From positions 62,001 to 126,000 of the forward strand of contig NZ_JASHKA010000004.1 of NCBI RefSeq assembly GCF_030732845.1: DNA of 64,000 bases. Reading direction: 5' to 3'. This document shows positions 55,862 through 64,000 of this stretch, one piece after another. A program made the translations under genes and the position numbers. This stretch comes from Roseibium sp. MMSF_3544 (GTDB taxonomy: Bacteria; Pseudomonadota; Alphaproteobacteria; Rhizobiales; Stappiaceae). Positions within the stretch are counted from its first letter, which is position 1. Each line of letters begins with the position of its first letter. The notes under the pieces were generated by a model. It was not told the origin of the DNA. It worked only from the letters and a program-made list of their open reading frames with translations, and made no database searches.

Positions 55862-55920
55862 TCGAGACTCCCTCGAACTGTTTGTGTGTCAACCGAACTC
55901 CTCGGTCACACAAAACATAA

Positions 55921-55935
55921 TACTCGAATTGAGCA
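55921..55935. promoter_or_regulatory. Candidate operator upstream of the NAD-salvage operon
   Basis: TACTCGAATTGAGCA is an imperfect palindrome (11 of 15 positions symmetric, core CTC-N5-GAG), 60 bp before the nadM start. It could be the site of a NAD-pathway repressor such as NadQ or NrtR, but I cannot match it to a known consensus with confidence. Confidence 0.35.
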
Positions 55936-55996
55936 TAATCAATCGAAGCGTGATCAAATCCTGTTGCAAATGCGTCGCTTGGTTAATGAAAAGGCA

Positions 55997-56998
55997 TCAG
56001 GACGCCATGAATGCCTGCCGGCTTGCTTCGGGTGTTGAGCCCGTCCAGCCGTGAAACGCCCGGATAAAGGAATTCGGGTCGTCATACCCAAGAAGGAATG
56101 CGATTTCCGCATTGGAATAATGGGTTTTCTGGAGGTAGATCGTCGCGATATCCGCACGTACCTTGTTGAGGATCGCCTGAAAGTTCGTGCCTTCGCGGGC
56201 AAGTTTGCGCTGAAGAGTTCGCGGGCTCATGGCAAGGCGCCCGGCAACATCGTCAATTCCCGTCAAGCCGCCGGCCATCATTTCCGAAAGGCTCGCCCGG
56301 ACGCGCTCGGACAGCGTTGCGTTCTGTTCCAGCTCGCTCAGCCGCTTCTTCAGGACCGGCTCGAATACGGCGAAGAGCGCATTGTTGACGCTCAGAAACG
56401 GCAGTTCCGTATCGGCCTTGCGGAAAACGATTCTGTTTTCTTCGCCGGCAACGACAGGCACGCCGAAGAAAGACCGGTAGGCCGAGATTGCGTCAGGCGG
56501 AGTTTTTGCCTCCACCCTTGCCGGCGAAACCGCCTGGTGCGTTGCCGTGCGTCCTAGATGGACCAGGAACACCAGTTCCATCAGCACAAAATTCGTCGGC
56601 AACTCGAAATGATCGGCCATTTTAAGCGTGACCGACATCTCCGTATCGGTCCGCTCCAGTTCCAGCGTCATGGGGCAGATGATCGGCTTGTATGTGCTCA
56701 ACCGTTCCAGTGCGACCTTGAGATTGGGACTGCAATAGGCGGCAAAGAGCGGCGGGCTGAAAGCTTCGGGAGCAAACGCCTGAACGAGCGTGAGCGGCAG
56801 CACCGGATCGTCCATGAGCGTTTCAAGACTGCTCCATAACCGGAAATAGGCCTCGGTCTCCAGCTCCGGTGTCGATTGGGACAGAAGCCCGGGCGGCAGA
56901 CCGGCATGACGCAGCAGGTCATCGGTGTTGATGCCGAGGGCCGCCATCAGTCCGGCCCAGCCAATGTCGATTGTGAACTTAGTGGCCGGGTGCTTCAT
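55997..56998 (-). CDS. AraC-family regulator with OruR/ArgR-type N-terminal domain
   Basis: A 333-residue regulator. The N-terminal ligand domain (about 1-225) has LLRHAGLPPGLLSQSTPELETEAYFRLWSSLE, typical of the group with an Arabinose_bd-type region. The AraC HTH (about 240-330) has IDDVAGRLAMSPRTLQRKLAREGTNF and SNAEIAFLLGYDDPNSFIRAFHGWTGSTP. The ATG directly abuts the SDR gene's stop codon, so the two are transcribed together. It may control the SDR gene, with a ligand that is unknown. Confidence 0.88.
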   Translation of the reverse strand: MKHPATKFTIDIGWAGLMAALGINTDDLLRHAGLPPGLLSQSTPELETEAYFRLWSSLETLMDDPVLPLTLVQAFAPEAFSPPLFAAYCSPNLKVALERLSTYKPIICPMTLELERTDTEMSVTLKMADHFELPTNFVLMELVFLVHLGRTATHQAVSPARVEAKTPPDAISAYRSFFGVPVVAGEENRIVFRKADTELPFLSVNNALFAVFEPVLKKRLSELEQNATLSERVRASLSEMMAGGLTGIDDVAGRLAMSPRTLQRKLAREGTNFQAILNKVRADIATIYLQKTHYSNAEIAFLLGYDDPNSFIRAFHGWTGSTPEASRQAFMAS

Positions 56999-57847
56999 TC
57001 AGGCCTCCTTCATCACCCGCTTTACCTGACTCATGATCAGACGGTCAAAAGCACGATCAGGCAACCAGTGACGGAAGAACAGCAACATTGCGGCCATTTT
57101 GCCGCCGTGATAGCGCGTCCGCGGTTTACCGGTCTTGATGGATTTCATGATCAGGTCGGAAATGACGCCCGGTGGAGAGCCGACGCCGTCCTTGTAGGCG
57201 CCGGACATGGCTTTCGCGCTGGCATCGGCCATGCTGGCATAGGGGCCCGACCCTGACCGCTCCAGCATGGGGCTGCTGACGACATCGCCGAATTCGGTGA
57301 GAATGATGCCGGGTTCGATGATGATCACATCAATTCCGAACTGTGCGACTTCCAGGCGCAGACAATCCGACCAGCCTTCAAGAGCGTGTTTGGTGGCATG
57401 ATACCAGGCGCCGAGGGGAGAATAGATCTTGCCGCCAACCGAGCTGACATTGATGATCTTGCCGAAGCCGTTTTCGCGCATCGCCGGCAGAAGCAGCTGA
57501 GTCAGCCGGGCAAGTCCAAACAGGTTGACTTCAAACTGGTAACGGGCTTCGCCGAGACTGGTGTCTTCGATCGCCCCGTACATGCCAAACCCGGCATTGT
57601 TGACCAGAACACCGACGCCGCCGCACTCGTTGTGGATTTGCTCAACGGCGGCCAGAACATCCTTATCGCTGGAGATGTCCATTGCGATCAGGTGCGCGCC
57701 CGCTTCTTCCAGATCGCGCATTTTTTCCAGGCGGCGGGCGGCCACGTAGACCGTGTACCCTTCATTGATCAGCCTGAAGGCCGCGTCCTTGCCCATTCCG
57801 GCAGACGCACCTGTCACCAGGGCGGTTTTCTGAAACTGTGACGACAT
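56999..57847 (-). CDS. Short-chain dehydrogenase/reductase
   Basis: A 282-residue oxidoreductase from the ATG at 57847 (GGAG 8-9 nt upstream). NAD(P)-binding TGASAGMGKDAAFRL, MDISSDKDVLAA, LVNNAGFGMYGAIED and the catalytic Ser-Tyr-Lys set in INVSSVGGKIYSPLGAWYHATKHALEG (YHATK) are present. The C-terminal segment is longer than in minimal SDRs, like retinol/oxidoreductase types. The substrate is unknown. A 5-codon longer form starts at 57862. The gene is followed directly by the AraC-type regulator. Confidence 0.88.
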   Translation of the reverse strand: MSSQFQKTALVTGASAGMGKDAAFRLINEGYTVYVAARRLEKMRDLEEAGAHLIAMDISSDKDVLAAVEQIHNECGGVGVLVNNAGFGMYGAIEDTSLGEARYQFEVNLFGLARLTQLLLPAMRENGFGKIINVSSVGGKIYSPLGAWYHATKHALEGWSDCLRLEVAQFGIDVIIIEPGIILTEFGDVVSSPMLERSGSGPYASMADASAKAMSGAYKDGVGSPPGVISDLIMKSIKTGKPRTRYHGGKMAAMLLFFRHWLPDRAFDRLIMSQVKRVMKEA

Positions 57848-58103
57848 GATCGCTGTCTCCAATCCAACTGCTGGATTGAAAGATATGGGGGCACATGGCC
57901 GCTTTCACTTGCAGATCACGACAACCGTCCGCAAGAGGCGCCAACCTTCAGCGGATCGCGCCACTGACGGTCCGTTGCACTTTGGCGGTGTTCGCGCATT
58001 TGTGACTGCGGCGAATGCGCTCGCAGGCCTTTTCCGACTGGCGCGCAAAGTGCCTGGTGACTATAGTTTCAATAATTCGAACTTTTGAAATAAGGAGCGA
58101 TCC

Positions 58104-58307
58104 ATGACTGTTGAAAGAGGCATTCTTCTTGTGGTCGGCACGCTGATCGTCGCGTCGGTGCTGCTCGCCGTTTACGTCAATCTCAACTGGCTATGGCTGA
58201 CCGGGATCCTCGGAGCGCATCTCGTTCAGGCCTCCTTCACCGGCTTGTGCCCGGTCGTGATGATATTGAAAAAAATGGGCCTGCCGCAGAAATCCGGCTT
58301 TGCTTAG
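58104..58307 (+). CDS. DUF2892 small membrane protein
   Basis: A 67-residue protein with AAGGAG 7 nt upstream. Two hydrophobic helices (about 5-24 and 26-44) contain LLVVGTLIVASVLLAVYVNL and WLWLTGILGAHLVQASFTGLCPV. FTGLCP with its single Cys is the DUF2892 signature, also seen in the membrane part of YgaP-like sulfur-transfer proteins. Often linked to rhodanese or sulfide handling, but no such gene adjoins it here. Expression is probably from an own promoter in the AT-rich 58060-58090 tract. Confidence 0.85.
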   Translation: MTVERGILLVVGTLIVASVLLAVYVNLNWLWLTGILGAHLVQASFTGLCPVVMILKKMGLPQKSGFA

Positions 58308-58390
58308 GTCTGCGATCCGGCGCTTTCCACTCCGACCGTCGCCCGGATGACTTCATCCTGGCATGTTGCTTTGTGGGACTTTGTTGCTGC

Positions 58391-58428
58391 CATCCTTCGA
58401 GACGGACCCTACGGTCCTCCTCAGGATG
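58391..58428. repeat. REP-like hairpin
   Basis: CATCCT..GAG..GGACC pairs with GGTCC..CTC..AGGATG in a long stem of three segments (with small internal loops), ending in a CTAC loop. CATCCTTCGAGAC...CTCCTCAGGATGAGG is the type of REP sequence common in many alphaproteobacteria. It lies between the convergent DUF2892 gene and tdh. Confidence 0.75.
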
Positions 58429-58460
58429 AGGTCGAACATCTTAGCAATGGCACGCTGACA

Positions 58461-58610
58461 GTCACCCCGGTCAAGCGACAGCGCAGAGCCTGGGGACACT
58501 TGCCTGTCAGCTTGCCGGAGGCTATTAATCGCCTGCAGCTGCGCCATAGCTCGACAGCCAGCCTCTGCAAATGAGTAGTCTCGGCTCGCGCTATGCTTGG
58601 CCGGGATGAC
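58461..58610. repeat. Dispersed intergenic repeat, copy 2 (about 150 bp)
   Basis: Starts GTCACCCCGG and ends CCGGGATGAC, the same inverted ends as the copy at 34-186, in the same orientation. Internal blocks (AAGCG.CAGCGCAGAGCC, GCCTGTC.GCTTG, CTGCAGCTGCGCCA, CTCTGCAAATGAGTAG) match the first copy with many substitutions. Together with the REP hairpin it fills the 322-bp gap (58308-58629) between the DUF2892 gene and tdh; no gene is seen there. Confidence 0.72.
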
Positions 58611-58629
58611 ACTCGCGCGCAGTTCGCTC

Positions 58630-59670
58630 TCAGGCCCAGTTCAGAACCACCTTGCCGGCCTCGCCCGATTTCATGGCGGCAAATCCGTCTTCGAAATCGT
58701 CGACGCCAAACCGGTGGGTGATCACGTTGCGTACGTCGAGGCCGTTCTGCAGCATGGCGATCATCTTGTACCAGGTCTCGAAAATCTCCCGCCCGTAGAC
58801 ACCCTTGATCGTGATCGCCTTGAAAACGATGCGCGACCAGTCGACCGGAGACTTGCCCGGCGGAATGCCCAGCAACGCGATGCGCCCGCCCATGACAAGG
58901 TTCTCGACCATCTGATCGAGCGCAATCTGATTGCCGGACATTTCAAGCCCGACATCGAACCCTTCACGCATGCCGAGTTTTTGCTCGATGCCCTTGAGGT
59001 CCTGTTCGGCAACATTCACCGGAACGACGTCGACCACTTTTGTTGCAAGATCAAGCCGGGCCTGATTGATGTCCGTAATGACCACATTGCGCGCACCGAC
59101 GTGGCGCGCGACGGCAGCTGCCATGATCCCGATCGGTCCGGCGCCGGTGATCAGCACGTCTTCGCCGACGAGATCGAAGCTCAGGGCCGTGTGAACAGCG
59201 TTGCCGAGCGGATCGAGAATTGCACCGATTTCGTCGTCAATCTCATCCGGCAGCGGCACAACGTTAAATGCCGGGAGGCACAGATATTCGGCAAATGCGC
59301 CCTGTTCGTTGACGCCGATGCCGCGCGTTTCAGGATCAAGGTGAAACTTGCCGGCACGGGACTGACGGGATTGCTTTCCAATCAGGTGCCCCTCACCCGA
59401 ACAGCGCTGGCCGACTTCGAACTCGGTCACGTTCCTGCCGAGTTCGACAATTTCACCTGCAAACTCGTGGCCCGTTATCAGCGGCACTGGAACGGTCTTC
59501 GAGGCCCAATCGTCCCAGTTCCAGATATGAATATCCGTGCCGCAGATCCCGGTCTTGTTGATCTTGATCAGAACGTCGTCAGGCCCGATCTCCGGCACCG
59601 GTGCGCGGGTCATCCAAAGACCTTCACGCGGCTCCGACTTGCAGAGCGCTTTCATCTGATTGCTGCTCAT
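58630..59670 (-). CDS. tdh: L-threonine 3-dehydrogenase
   Basis: Oxidises threonine to 2-amino-3-ketobutyrate with NAD. The 346-residue medium-chain zinc dehydrogenase has the catalytic zinc region [16 protein letters not shown] and [15 protein letters not shown]-binding [20 protein letters not shown], the following [11 protein letters not shown], and the segment INVAEQDL-like [22 protein letters not shown] seen in Tdh. Its ATG overlaps the kbl stop by 4 bp (59667-59670), so it is coupled to kbl. Confidence 0.94.
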   Translation of the reverse strand: MSSNQMKALCKSEPREGLWMTRAPVPEIGPDDVLIKINKTGICGTDIHIWNWDDWASKTVPVPLITGHEFAGEIVELGRNVTEFEVGQRCSGEGHLIGKQSRQSRAGKFHLDPETRGIGVNEQGAFAEYLCLPAFNVVPLPDEIDDEIGAILDPLGNAVHTALSFDLVGEDVLITGAGPIGIMAAAVARHVGARNVVITDINQARLDLATKVVDVVPVNVAEQDLKGIEQKLGMREGFDVGLEMSGNQIALDQMVENLVMGGRIALLGIPPGKSPVDWSRIVFKAITIKGVYGREIFETWYKMIAMLQNGLDVRNVITHRFGVDDFEDGFAAMKSGEAGKVVLNWA

Positions 59671-60854
59671 GACAATACTCCCGTCGTCTTGCCTGCCTTT
59701 TCAAAAGCTTCCAGTGCACGGTCCAGATCATTGCGCGTCAGTGACGCGTTCATCTGGGTCCTGATCCGTGCCTGCCCGCGAGGCACAACAGGGAAGAAGA
59801 AGCCGGAGACATAGACGCCCTCTTCGAACAGTTGTGCTGCCATGGCCTGCGCCAGCGGAGCCTCGCCGAGCATGACCGGAATGATCGGGTGCTCGCCGGG
59901 CAGCAACTCAAAGCCGAGCGCTTCCAGTCCGGTGCGCCAGTAGTCGGCATTGTCGAAAAGCTTGCGGCGCAGGTCGTCGCCTTCTTCCACCAGACGGATC
60001 GCTTCCAGGCCGCTCATGACCACGGCGGGCGGCAGGGAGTTTGAGAAAAGATACGGGCGCGCGCGCTGGCGCAGCAAGTCGATGACGGGCTGTGGACCGG
60101 CGATATAGCCACCGATGCCGCCGCCGAGCGCCTTGCCGAGCGTTCCGGTCAGGATGTCCACATCAACACCAAAGTGAGCCGGTGTGCCCTCGCCCTTCGG
60201 TCCCATGAAGCCGGTGGCGTGACAATCGTCCACCATCACGACCGCATCATACTTCCTGGCGAGCGCCGTGATTTCCGGCAGCTTGGCCAGATATCCGTCC
60301 ATGGAAAAAACGCCGTCCGTGGCAATCATGATGTGCCGGGCGCCCGCTTCGCGCGCTTCGGTCAGCTTCGCTTCCAGATCCGTCATATCGGAATTTGCAT
60401 AGCGATAGCGCTTGGCCTTGCAGAGCCGGATGCCGTCGATGATCGACGCGTGATTGAGCGCGTCCGATATGATCGCGTCCTCCGGTCCCAGCAACGGTTC
60501 AAACAGGCCGCCATTGGCATCGAAACAGGCGGCGAACAGGATGGCGTCGTCCTTGCCCAGGAATTTTGCCAGGCGCTGTTCCAGCTCCCGGTGAATGTCC
60601 TGCGTCCCGCAAATGAAGCGCACAGACGCCATGCCATAGCCCTTGGGCTCCAAAGCCTTTCGGGCAGCTTCTTCAAGAGCCGGGTGGTCGGCAAGGCCGA
60701 GATAGTTGTTGGCACACAGATTAATAACTTCACGCCCGCCAACGGTGATCCGGCCGCCTTGCGGCGAGGAGATCAGGCGTTCCGTCTTGTATAGCCCTTC
60801 AGCCTCGATCCCTTTCAGGGTGTCGGCAATATGGGTCAGGAATGCATCAGACAC
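59667..60854 (-). CDS. kbl: Glycine C-acetyltransferase (2-amino-3-ketobutyrate CoA ligase)
   Basis: Cleaves 2-amino-3-ketobutyrate with CoA to glycine and acetyl-CoA. The 395-residue PLP enzyme has [69 protein letters not shown] (PLP-ring Asp/His) and [16 protein letters not shown] with the Schiff-base Lys. The start is GTG, supported by GGAG 8 nt upstream; ATGs in the neighbouring frame are not usable. It heads the kbl-tdh pair and lies 128 bp downstream of the XRE/cupin regulator. Confidence 0.95.
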   Translation of the reverse strand: MSDAFLTHIADTLKGIEAEGLYKTERLISSPQGGRITVGGREVINLCANNYLGLADHPALEEAARKALEPKGYGMASVRFICGTQDIHRELEQRLAKFLGKDDAILFAACFDANGGLFEPLLGPEDAIISDALNHASIIDGIRLCKAKRYRYANSDMTDLEAKLTEAREAGARHIMIATDGVFSMDGYLAKLPEITALARKYDAVVMVDDCHATGFMGPKGEGTPAHFGVDVDILTGTLGKALGGGIGGYIAGPQPVIDLLRQRARPYLFSNSLPPAVVMSGLEAIRLVEEGDDLRRKLFDNADYWRTGLEALGFELLPGEHPIIPVMLGEAPLAQAMAAQLFEEGVYVSGFFFPVVPRGQARIRTQMNASLTRNDLDRALEAFEKAGKTTGVLS

Positions 60855-60883
60855 AGCATTACTCCAGCAAAATGGAATTTGTG

Positions 60884-60897
60884 TCCACTATATCGGA
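60884..60897. promoter_or_regulatory. Operator-like repeat 1 upstream of kbl
   Basis: TCCACTATATCGGA, an imperfect palindrome, recurs as TCCACTATGACGGA 42 bp further (60926-60939), four helical turns away. Both lie in the XRE-kbl gap. The motif is probably bound by the adjacent XRE/cupin regulator. Confidence 0.5.
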
Positions 60898-60925
60898 TTT
60901 TTTCTGCGTGATAAAAGAAAAGATT

Positions 60926-60939
60926 TCCACTATGACGGA
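60926..60939. promoter_or_regulatory. Operator-like repeat 2 upstream of kbl
   Basis: TCCACTATGACGGA; its reverse complement TCCGTCATAGTGGA is close to TCTGTCATAACGGA at the regulator's own start codon. It sits within 90 bp of the kbl start. Confidence 0.5.
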
Positions 60940-60982
60940 AAATTAATTCGTTCGTTATTGGTGCAGCAACAAAGCGGGCTTG

Positions 60983-61543
60983 CTAGAACTTCACCACCAT
61001 CAGGATTGCGCGGGCCGGTCCGTCCAGAGCTTCAATGCAATGGGGGACGTCGGCGGCATAGCGCGCCGTGTCCCCCTTGTTGATGACACCCTTGGCATCG
61101 CCGGAGGTCACCTCCAGGCGCCCTTCTTCCGCGATCAGCCGTTCATTTGTTCCCCGCTCATGCGGCTTGCTGTCCAGCTTGCCGCCGCTGGCAAAGATCA
61201 GTTCGTAGACTTCCAGCTTTCCCGTGTCCTGCGGGGGCGAGAGGATCCGGATCTTGCAGCCGTCGCCGGCGCGGTCCAGCGATGGTGTCATGTGCTCATG
61301 CAAGATCTCGACCCTGTCTTCCGAGACGTCTTCTCCCAGCAATCCGGCAAAATCGACATTCAGCGCTCTGGTCAGGTTGAGCAAGGTCGCAACGGTCGGG
61401 TTCGATTCCCCGCGCTCGATCTGGCTGACCATGGACCGTGAGACACCGGAGCGTTTTTCGACGGCTTCCAAGGAAAGACCCTGGGCGCGCCGCGCCTGTT
61501 TCAGGCGTTCCGGAAGACGGGAAAGAATGTCTGAATCTGTCAT
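60983..61543 (-). CDS. XRE-family regulator with C-terminal cupin domain
   Basis: 186 residues from the ATG at 61543 (a form starting at 61621 would have 212). The N-terminal XRE HTH (about 8-65) reads LPERLKQARRAQGLSLEAVEKRSGVSRSMVSQIERGESNPTVATLLNL. The C-terminal cupin (about 90-185) has SKPHERGTNERLIAEEGRLEV and GDTARYAADVPHCIEAL, with potential metal/ligand His residues. This HTH-cupin class often controls amino-acid catabolism. It lies directly upstream of kbl-tdh on the same strand and a similar operator motif overlaps its start, so control of threonine breakdown and autoregulation are likely. Confidence 0.88.
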   Translation of the reverse strand: MTDSDILSRLPERLKQARRAQGLSLEAVEKRSGVSRSMVSQIERGESNPTVATLLNLTRALNVDFAGLLGEDVSEDRVEILHEHMTPSLDRAGDGCKIRILSPPQDTGKLEVYELIFASGGKLDSKPHERGTNERLIAEEGRLEVTSGDAKGVINKGDTARYAADVPHCIEALDGPARAILMVVKF

Positions 61544-61549
61544 AACGGA
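61536..61549. promoter_or_regulatory. Operator-like site over the regulator start
   Basis: TCTGTCATAACGGA overlaps the XRE regulator's ATG (61541-61543) and matches TCCGTCATAGTGGA of the kbl-proximal site at 11 of 14 positions. This would allow autorepression. It also overlaps codons, so chance similarity is possible. Confidence 0.4.
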
Positions 61550-61792
61550 ACTTAAATCCGTTTCGCTGGACTTTGCAATTCTCTTTTTTGTAACGAAGTT
61601 TTTCGCGCTCGATCCCGCCATTTCCTTAGCCGGATTTCTCGCTCAATCGTCATCGTCGTTTCCGGAGTGCATCCTGTCGTATTCGGAACACATGCTGCAC
61701 CGCGCTCTCACATAGCGTGCCGTCGGATGTTGGCGGGGTGTGCACCCGCTTGACTTAAGCCAGTTTTTTAGGACACGCCGCGGAGAATCCAT

Positions 61793-63463
61793 ATGGCAAG
61801 CGATATCGAAATTGCCCGTGCAGCCAAGATGAAGCCGATCCAGGAGATCGGCGACCGTCTGAACATTCCCGATGAATCCCTCCTGCCCTACGGCCGCACC
61901 AAGGCCAAGGTATCGGCAGAATTCATCGACGGCCTGGGCGAGCGCGAGAACGGCAAACTGATCCTTGTCACCGCGATCAACCCGACCCCGGCCGGCGAAG
62001 GCAAGACCACGACTACAGTGGGTTTGGGTGACGGCCTCAACAAGATCGGCAAGAACGCCATGATCTGCCTGCGCGAACCTTCTCTCGGCCCGTGCTTCGG
62101 CATGAAGGGCGGCGCGGCCGGTGGCGGCTATGCGCAGGTCGTGCCGATGGAAGACATCAACCTGCATTTCACGGGCGACTTCCACGCCATTACGTCGGCT
62201 CACAACCTCCTTTCCGCGTTGATCGAGAACCACATTTACTGGGGCAACGAACTCGGCATCGACCAGCGCCGCGTGACCTGGCGCCGCGTGCTCGACATGA
62301 ACGACCGTGCCCTGCGTTCGATCGTGTGTTCACTCGGTGGCGTCGCCAACGGCTTCCCGCGCGAAGGCGGCTTCGACATCACGGTTGCTTCAGAGATCAT
62401 GGCGATCCTTTGCCTTGCCACCGACCTGGAAGACCTGCAGAAGCGTCTTGGCGACATCATCGTTGCCTATCGCCGCGACCGCACGCCCATCTACGCGCGC
62501 GACCTGGAAGCAGACGGTGCAATGACCGTGCTTTTGAAGGAAGCGCTGCAGCCGAACCTGGTGCAGACCCTGGAAAACAATCCGGCCTTCATTCACGGCG
62601 GCCCGTTCGCGAACATCGCCCATGGCTGTAATTCCGTCGTCGCCACCCAGACCGCTCTGAAGCTTGCTGACTATGTCGTCACGGAAGCGGGTTTCGGTGC
62701 CGATCTCGGTGCTGAGAAATTCTTCGACATCAAGTGCCGCAAGGCGGGCCTGTCGCCAGACGCGGTCGTGATCGTTGCAACGATCAAGGCGCTGAAGATG
62801 AATGGCGGCATCGCCAAGGAAGATCTCGGCGCGGAAAATGTCGACGCCGTCGTCAAGGGCTGCGCCAACCTTGGGCGCCACATCGAAAACGTGAAACAGT
62901 TCGGCGTGCCCGCGGTTGTTGCCATCAACCACTTCACGGCCGACACGGAAGCCGAAGTTCAGGCGGTCAAGGATTACTGCGCCGATCTTGGCGTCGACGC
63001 AATCCTCGCAACCCACTGGGCCAACGGCTCAGCCGGTACAGAAGAACTCGCCGTACGCGTTTCGGAGCTGGCTGAAAGCGGCGCAGCGCAGTTCGCGCCT
63101 CTCTACGAAGACGGCCTGTCCCTGTTCGAAAAGATCGAGACGGTGGCAAAGCGGATCTACCGGGCCGACGAAGTGCTGGCCGACAAATCCGTGCGTGATC
63201 AGCTCAAGCGCTGGGAAGCCGACGGTTTCGGCGACCTTCCGGTCTGCATGGCCAAGACCCAGTATTCCTTCTCCACCGATCCGCAGCTGCGCGGCGCACC
63301 GACAGGCCACAGCCTGCCGGTCCGCGAAGTGCGCCTGTCTGCCGGCGCCGGCTTCATTGTGGCAATCTGCGGTGAGATCATGACCATGCCCGGCCTGCCG
63401 CGCGTGCCGTCCGCAAATCATATCCGGCTGGATGACAACGGCCAGATTGAGGGTCTGTTCTGA
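61793..63463 (+). CDS. fhs: Formate-tetrahydrofolate ligase
   Basis: Makes 10-formyl-THF from formate, THF and ATP for one-carbon metabolism. The 556-residue protein has the family's ATP-binding [19 protein letters not shown] (64-82), [55 protein letters not shown] [17 protein letters not shown], and [35 protein letters not shown] is about 8 nt before the ATG. It is followed by a strong terminator. Glycine made by kbl-tdh can feed the same one-carbon pool, so the neighbourhood is metabolically coherent. Confidence 0.97.
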   Translation: MASDIEIARAAKMKPIQEIGDRLNIPDESLLPYGRTKAKVSAEFIDGLGERENGKLILVTAINPTPAGEGKTTTTVGLGDGLNKIGKNAMICLREPSLGPCFGMKGGAAGGGYAQVVPMEDINLHFTGDFHAITSAHNLLSALIENHIYWGNELGIDQRRVTWRRVLDMNDRALRSIVCSLGGVANGFPREGGFDITVASEIMAILCLATDLEDLQKRLGDIIVAYRRDRTPIYARDLEADGAMTVLLKEALQPNLVQTLENNPAFIHGGPFANIAHGCNSVVATQTALKLADYVVTEAGFGADLGAEKFFDIKCRKAGLSPDAVVIVATIKALKMNGGIAKEDLGAENVDAVVKGCANLGRHIENVKQFGVPAVVAINHFTADTEAEVQAVKDYCADLGVDAILATHWANGSAGTEELAVRVSELAESGAAQFAPLYEDGLSLFEKIETVAKRIYRADEVLADKSVRDQLKRWEADGFGDLPVCMAKTQYSFSTDPQLRGAPTGHSLPVREVRLSAGAGFIVAICGEIMTMPGLPRVPSANHIRLDDNGQIEGLF

Positions 63464-63491
63464 TCTGTCCGGACCAGAGCAGTTAACTCGG

Positions 63492-63513
63492 GCGGGTCAA
63501 TCGACCCGCCCTT
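63492..63513 (+). terminator. Intrinsic terminator of fhs
   Basis: GGGCGGGTC / GACCCGCCC forms a 9-bp stem with a 4-nt loop, followed by TTTTCTTA. It starts 29 bp after the fhs stop and lies 3 bp from the end of the following minus-strand gene, whose transcripts it can also end. Confidence 0.88.
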
Positions 63514-63516
63514 TTC

Positions 63517-64000
63517 TTATGGTGAGGTCGCTTGGCAGGCGTCCACAAGAGCCCTGATCTGCTTTGTAAGGCCAAGAGCGGAAAAGCTGACAAACACCTT
63601 GGACTCGAATTCGGTTTCATAAATTATCTCGAAGCTATTTGCCTGCATTACGCTCTTGATCAGGTCAGCATAGTTCTTTTGGTAGTTCCTCAACCGGTAG
63701 CCATCCGGCCCAACCAGTAAAGTTCGTCCAAAGGCTTCCTTAAACAGATAGCTGCGGCCTCCGACACGCACGGACGCAATCGAATCAGGCTTCCAGTTCC
63801 TGAGACGAACAGTGACTTTGAACGCACTCTCCTTCCAGTCTGCTGCCCGTTTCAAAGCTACGCCCGCCGGCATCGCGCTGCCCGTGAAACCATCTTCGTG
63901 GATGGAATAGGTGGAGGTTTCGCAGGCTGAGGCATCGTTACTCTTCCACAATCCCCAGTCCTTGACTGCGGGAAGTTCCTCGGAATCAAAGTAGAGCGTC
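63517..64000 (-). CDS. Hypothetical protein, 5' end cut by the window edge
   Basis: The frame is open from the stop at 63517 to the right edge, with no ATG in the visible part, so the start lies beyond 64000. The last 160 residues are seen. They begin LYFDSEELPAVKDWGLWKSN and continue with CETSTYSIHEDGFTGSAMPA, KVTVRLRNWKPDSIASVRVGG, and a C-terminal DACQATSP; two Cys (in SACETS and DACQ) may pair. The W...C pattern at the N-terminus is reminiscent of secreted IalB-like proteins, but this is a weak resemblance and I do not assign a family. It converges with fhs. Confidence 0.55.
   Translation of the reverse strand, partial: TLYFDSEELPAVKDWGLWKSNDASACETSTYSIHEDGFTGSAMPAGVALKRAADWKESAFKVTVRLRNWKPDSIASVRVGGRSYLFKEAFGRTLLVGPDGYRLRNYQKNYADLIKSVMQANSFEIIYETEFESKVFVSFSALGLTKQIRALVDACQATSP

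Noticed and set aside
58597..59814. 405-residue plus-strand frame opposite tdh
   Set aside because: Antisense shadow; tdh has all catalytic motifs.
1..64000. CRISPR array, toxin-antitoxin pair, prophage or secretion-system genes
   Set aside because: No regularly spaced repeats, no paired small genes with toxin-antitoxin features and no phage or secretion signatures were seen on reading both strands.

Overview
The window reads as chromosomal DNA of an alphaproteobacterium of the Hyphomicrobiales (Rhizobiales) type. A marine Stappiaceae genus such as Roseibium/Labrenzia is my best guess; that is inference from gene content, not a database match. The pointers are a RibH2-type lumazine synthase behind an FMN riboswitch, class II DAHP synthase, DUF2865 and DUF2059 secreted proteins, an rpiA-DUF2059-gor block, a CreA protein, a SqrR/BigR-like regulator and GC-rich coding sequence. 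Almost everything is intact and densely packed. There is one tRNA, no rRNA, no CRISPR array and no complete insertion sequence. One 270-bp MITE-like element, a two-copy 150-bp dispersed repeat and a REP-like hairpin are present.

Layout. 1-1026: repeat, terminator, FMN riboswitch and ribH2. 1063-5234 (minus): an ArsR regulator and Atm1-type ABC exporter operon, then a LysM/Ig-like envelope protein. 5442-7438 (plus): a LOG-family nucleotide hydrolase and a PleD-like REC-REC-GGDEF protein. 7457-11939 (minus): a likely operon cysS - GFA protein - cimA - rarD. 12221-18897: an L,D-transpeptidase, a small secreted protein, a SqrR-like dithiol sensor, CreA, an unusual metallo-beta-lactamase-fold protein, MarR and a DUF2865 protein. 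18860-20221: gltX. 20579-22729: an orphan multi-pass membrane protein. 23135-23404: the MITE, which reaches the stop codon of an MFS gene. 24654-28499 (minus): nadE, a single-domain response regulator and DAHP synthase. 28776-31368: VIT-family transporter, gamma-glutamylcyclotransferase-like protein and a class V aminotransferase-fold enzyme. 31505-34747: two tandem membrane diguanylate cyclases. 34809-37677 (minus): gor, DUF2059 protein and rpiA. 37899-40688: a cytoplasmic chemoreceptor carrying PilZ, gph and a Pmp3-like peptide. 40925-40999: tRNA-Val(CAC), followed by an orphan gene.

42631-48476 is a small glycan locus: a TPR protein with a glycosyltransferase-like C-terminus, a pyruvyltransferase-family protein, a CMP-nonulosonate synthetase-like protein, a SAM methyltransferase and a NeuB-like synthase. 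This suggests sialic-acid-like sugar decoration of a surface structure. 48717-53273 holds ferredoxin-NADP reductase, a GlxA-type AraC regulator, a TauE/SafE permease and a YcaQ-type DNA glycosylase. 53334-55861 is an NAD salvage operon (NMN adenylyltransferase/Nudix plus nicotinamide phosphoribosyltransferase), complementing the distant nadE. 55997-57847 is an SDR-AraC pair. 58104-61543 includes a DUF2892 peptide, a repeat-filled gap and an XRE/cupin regulator - kbl - tdh threonine-degradation cluster. The window closes with fhs (one-carbon metabolism) and a gene cut by the right edge.

Cross-cutting themes are cyclic-di-GMP signalling (three GGDEF proteins, all without a recognisable RxxD inhibitory site, and one PilZ chemoreceptor) and thiol/metal/sulfur sensing (two ArsR proteins, the Atm1 exporter, gor and the MBL protein). 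No obvious new defence or mobile system was seen. The best candidates for undescribed biology are the two orphan proteins, the PilZ chemoreceptor, the SAF-less NeuB locus and the repeat elements.
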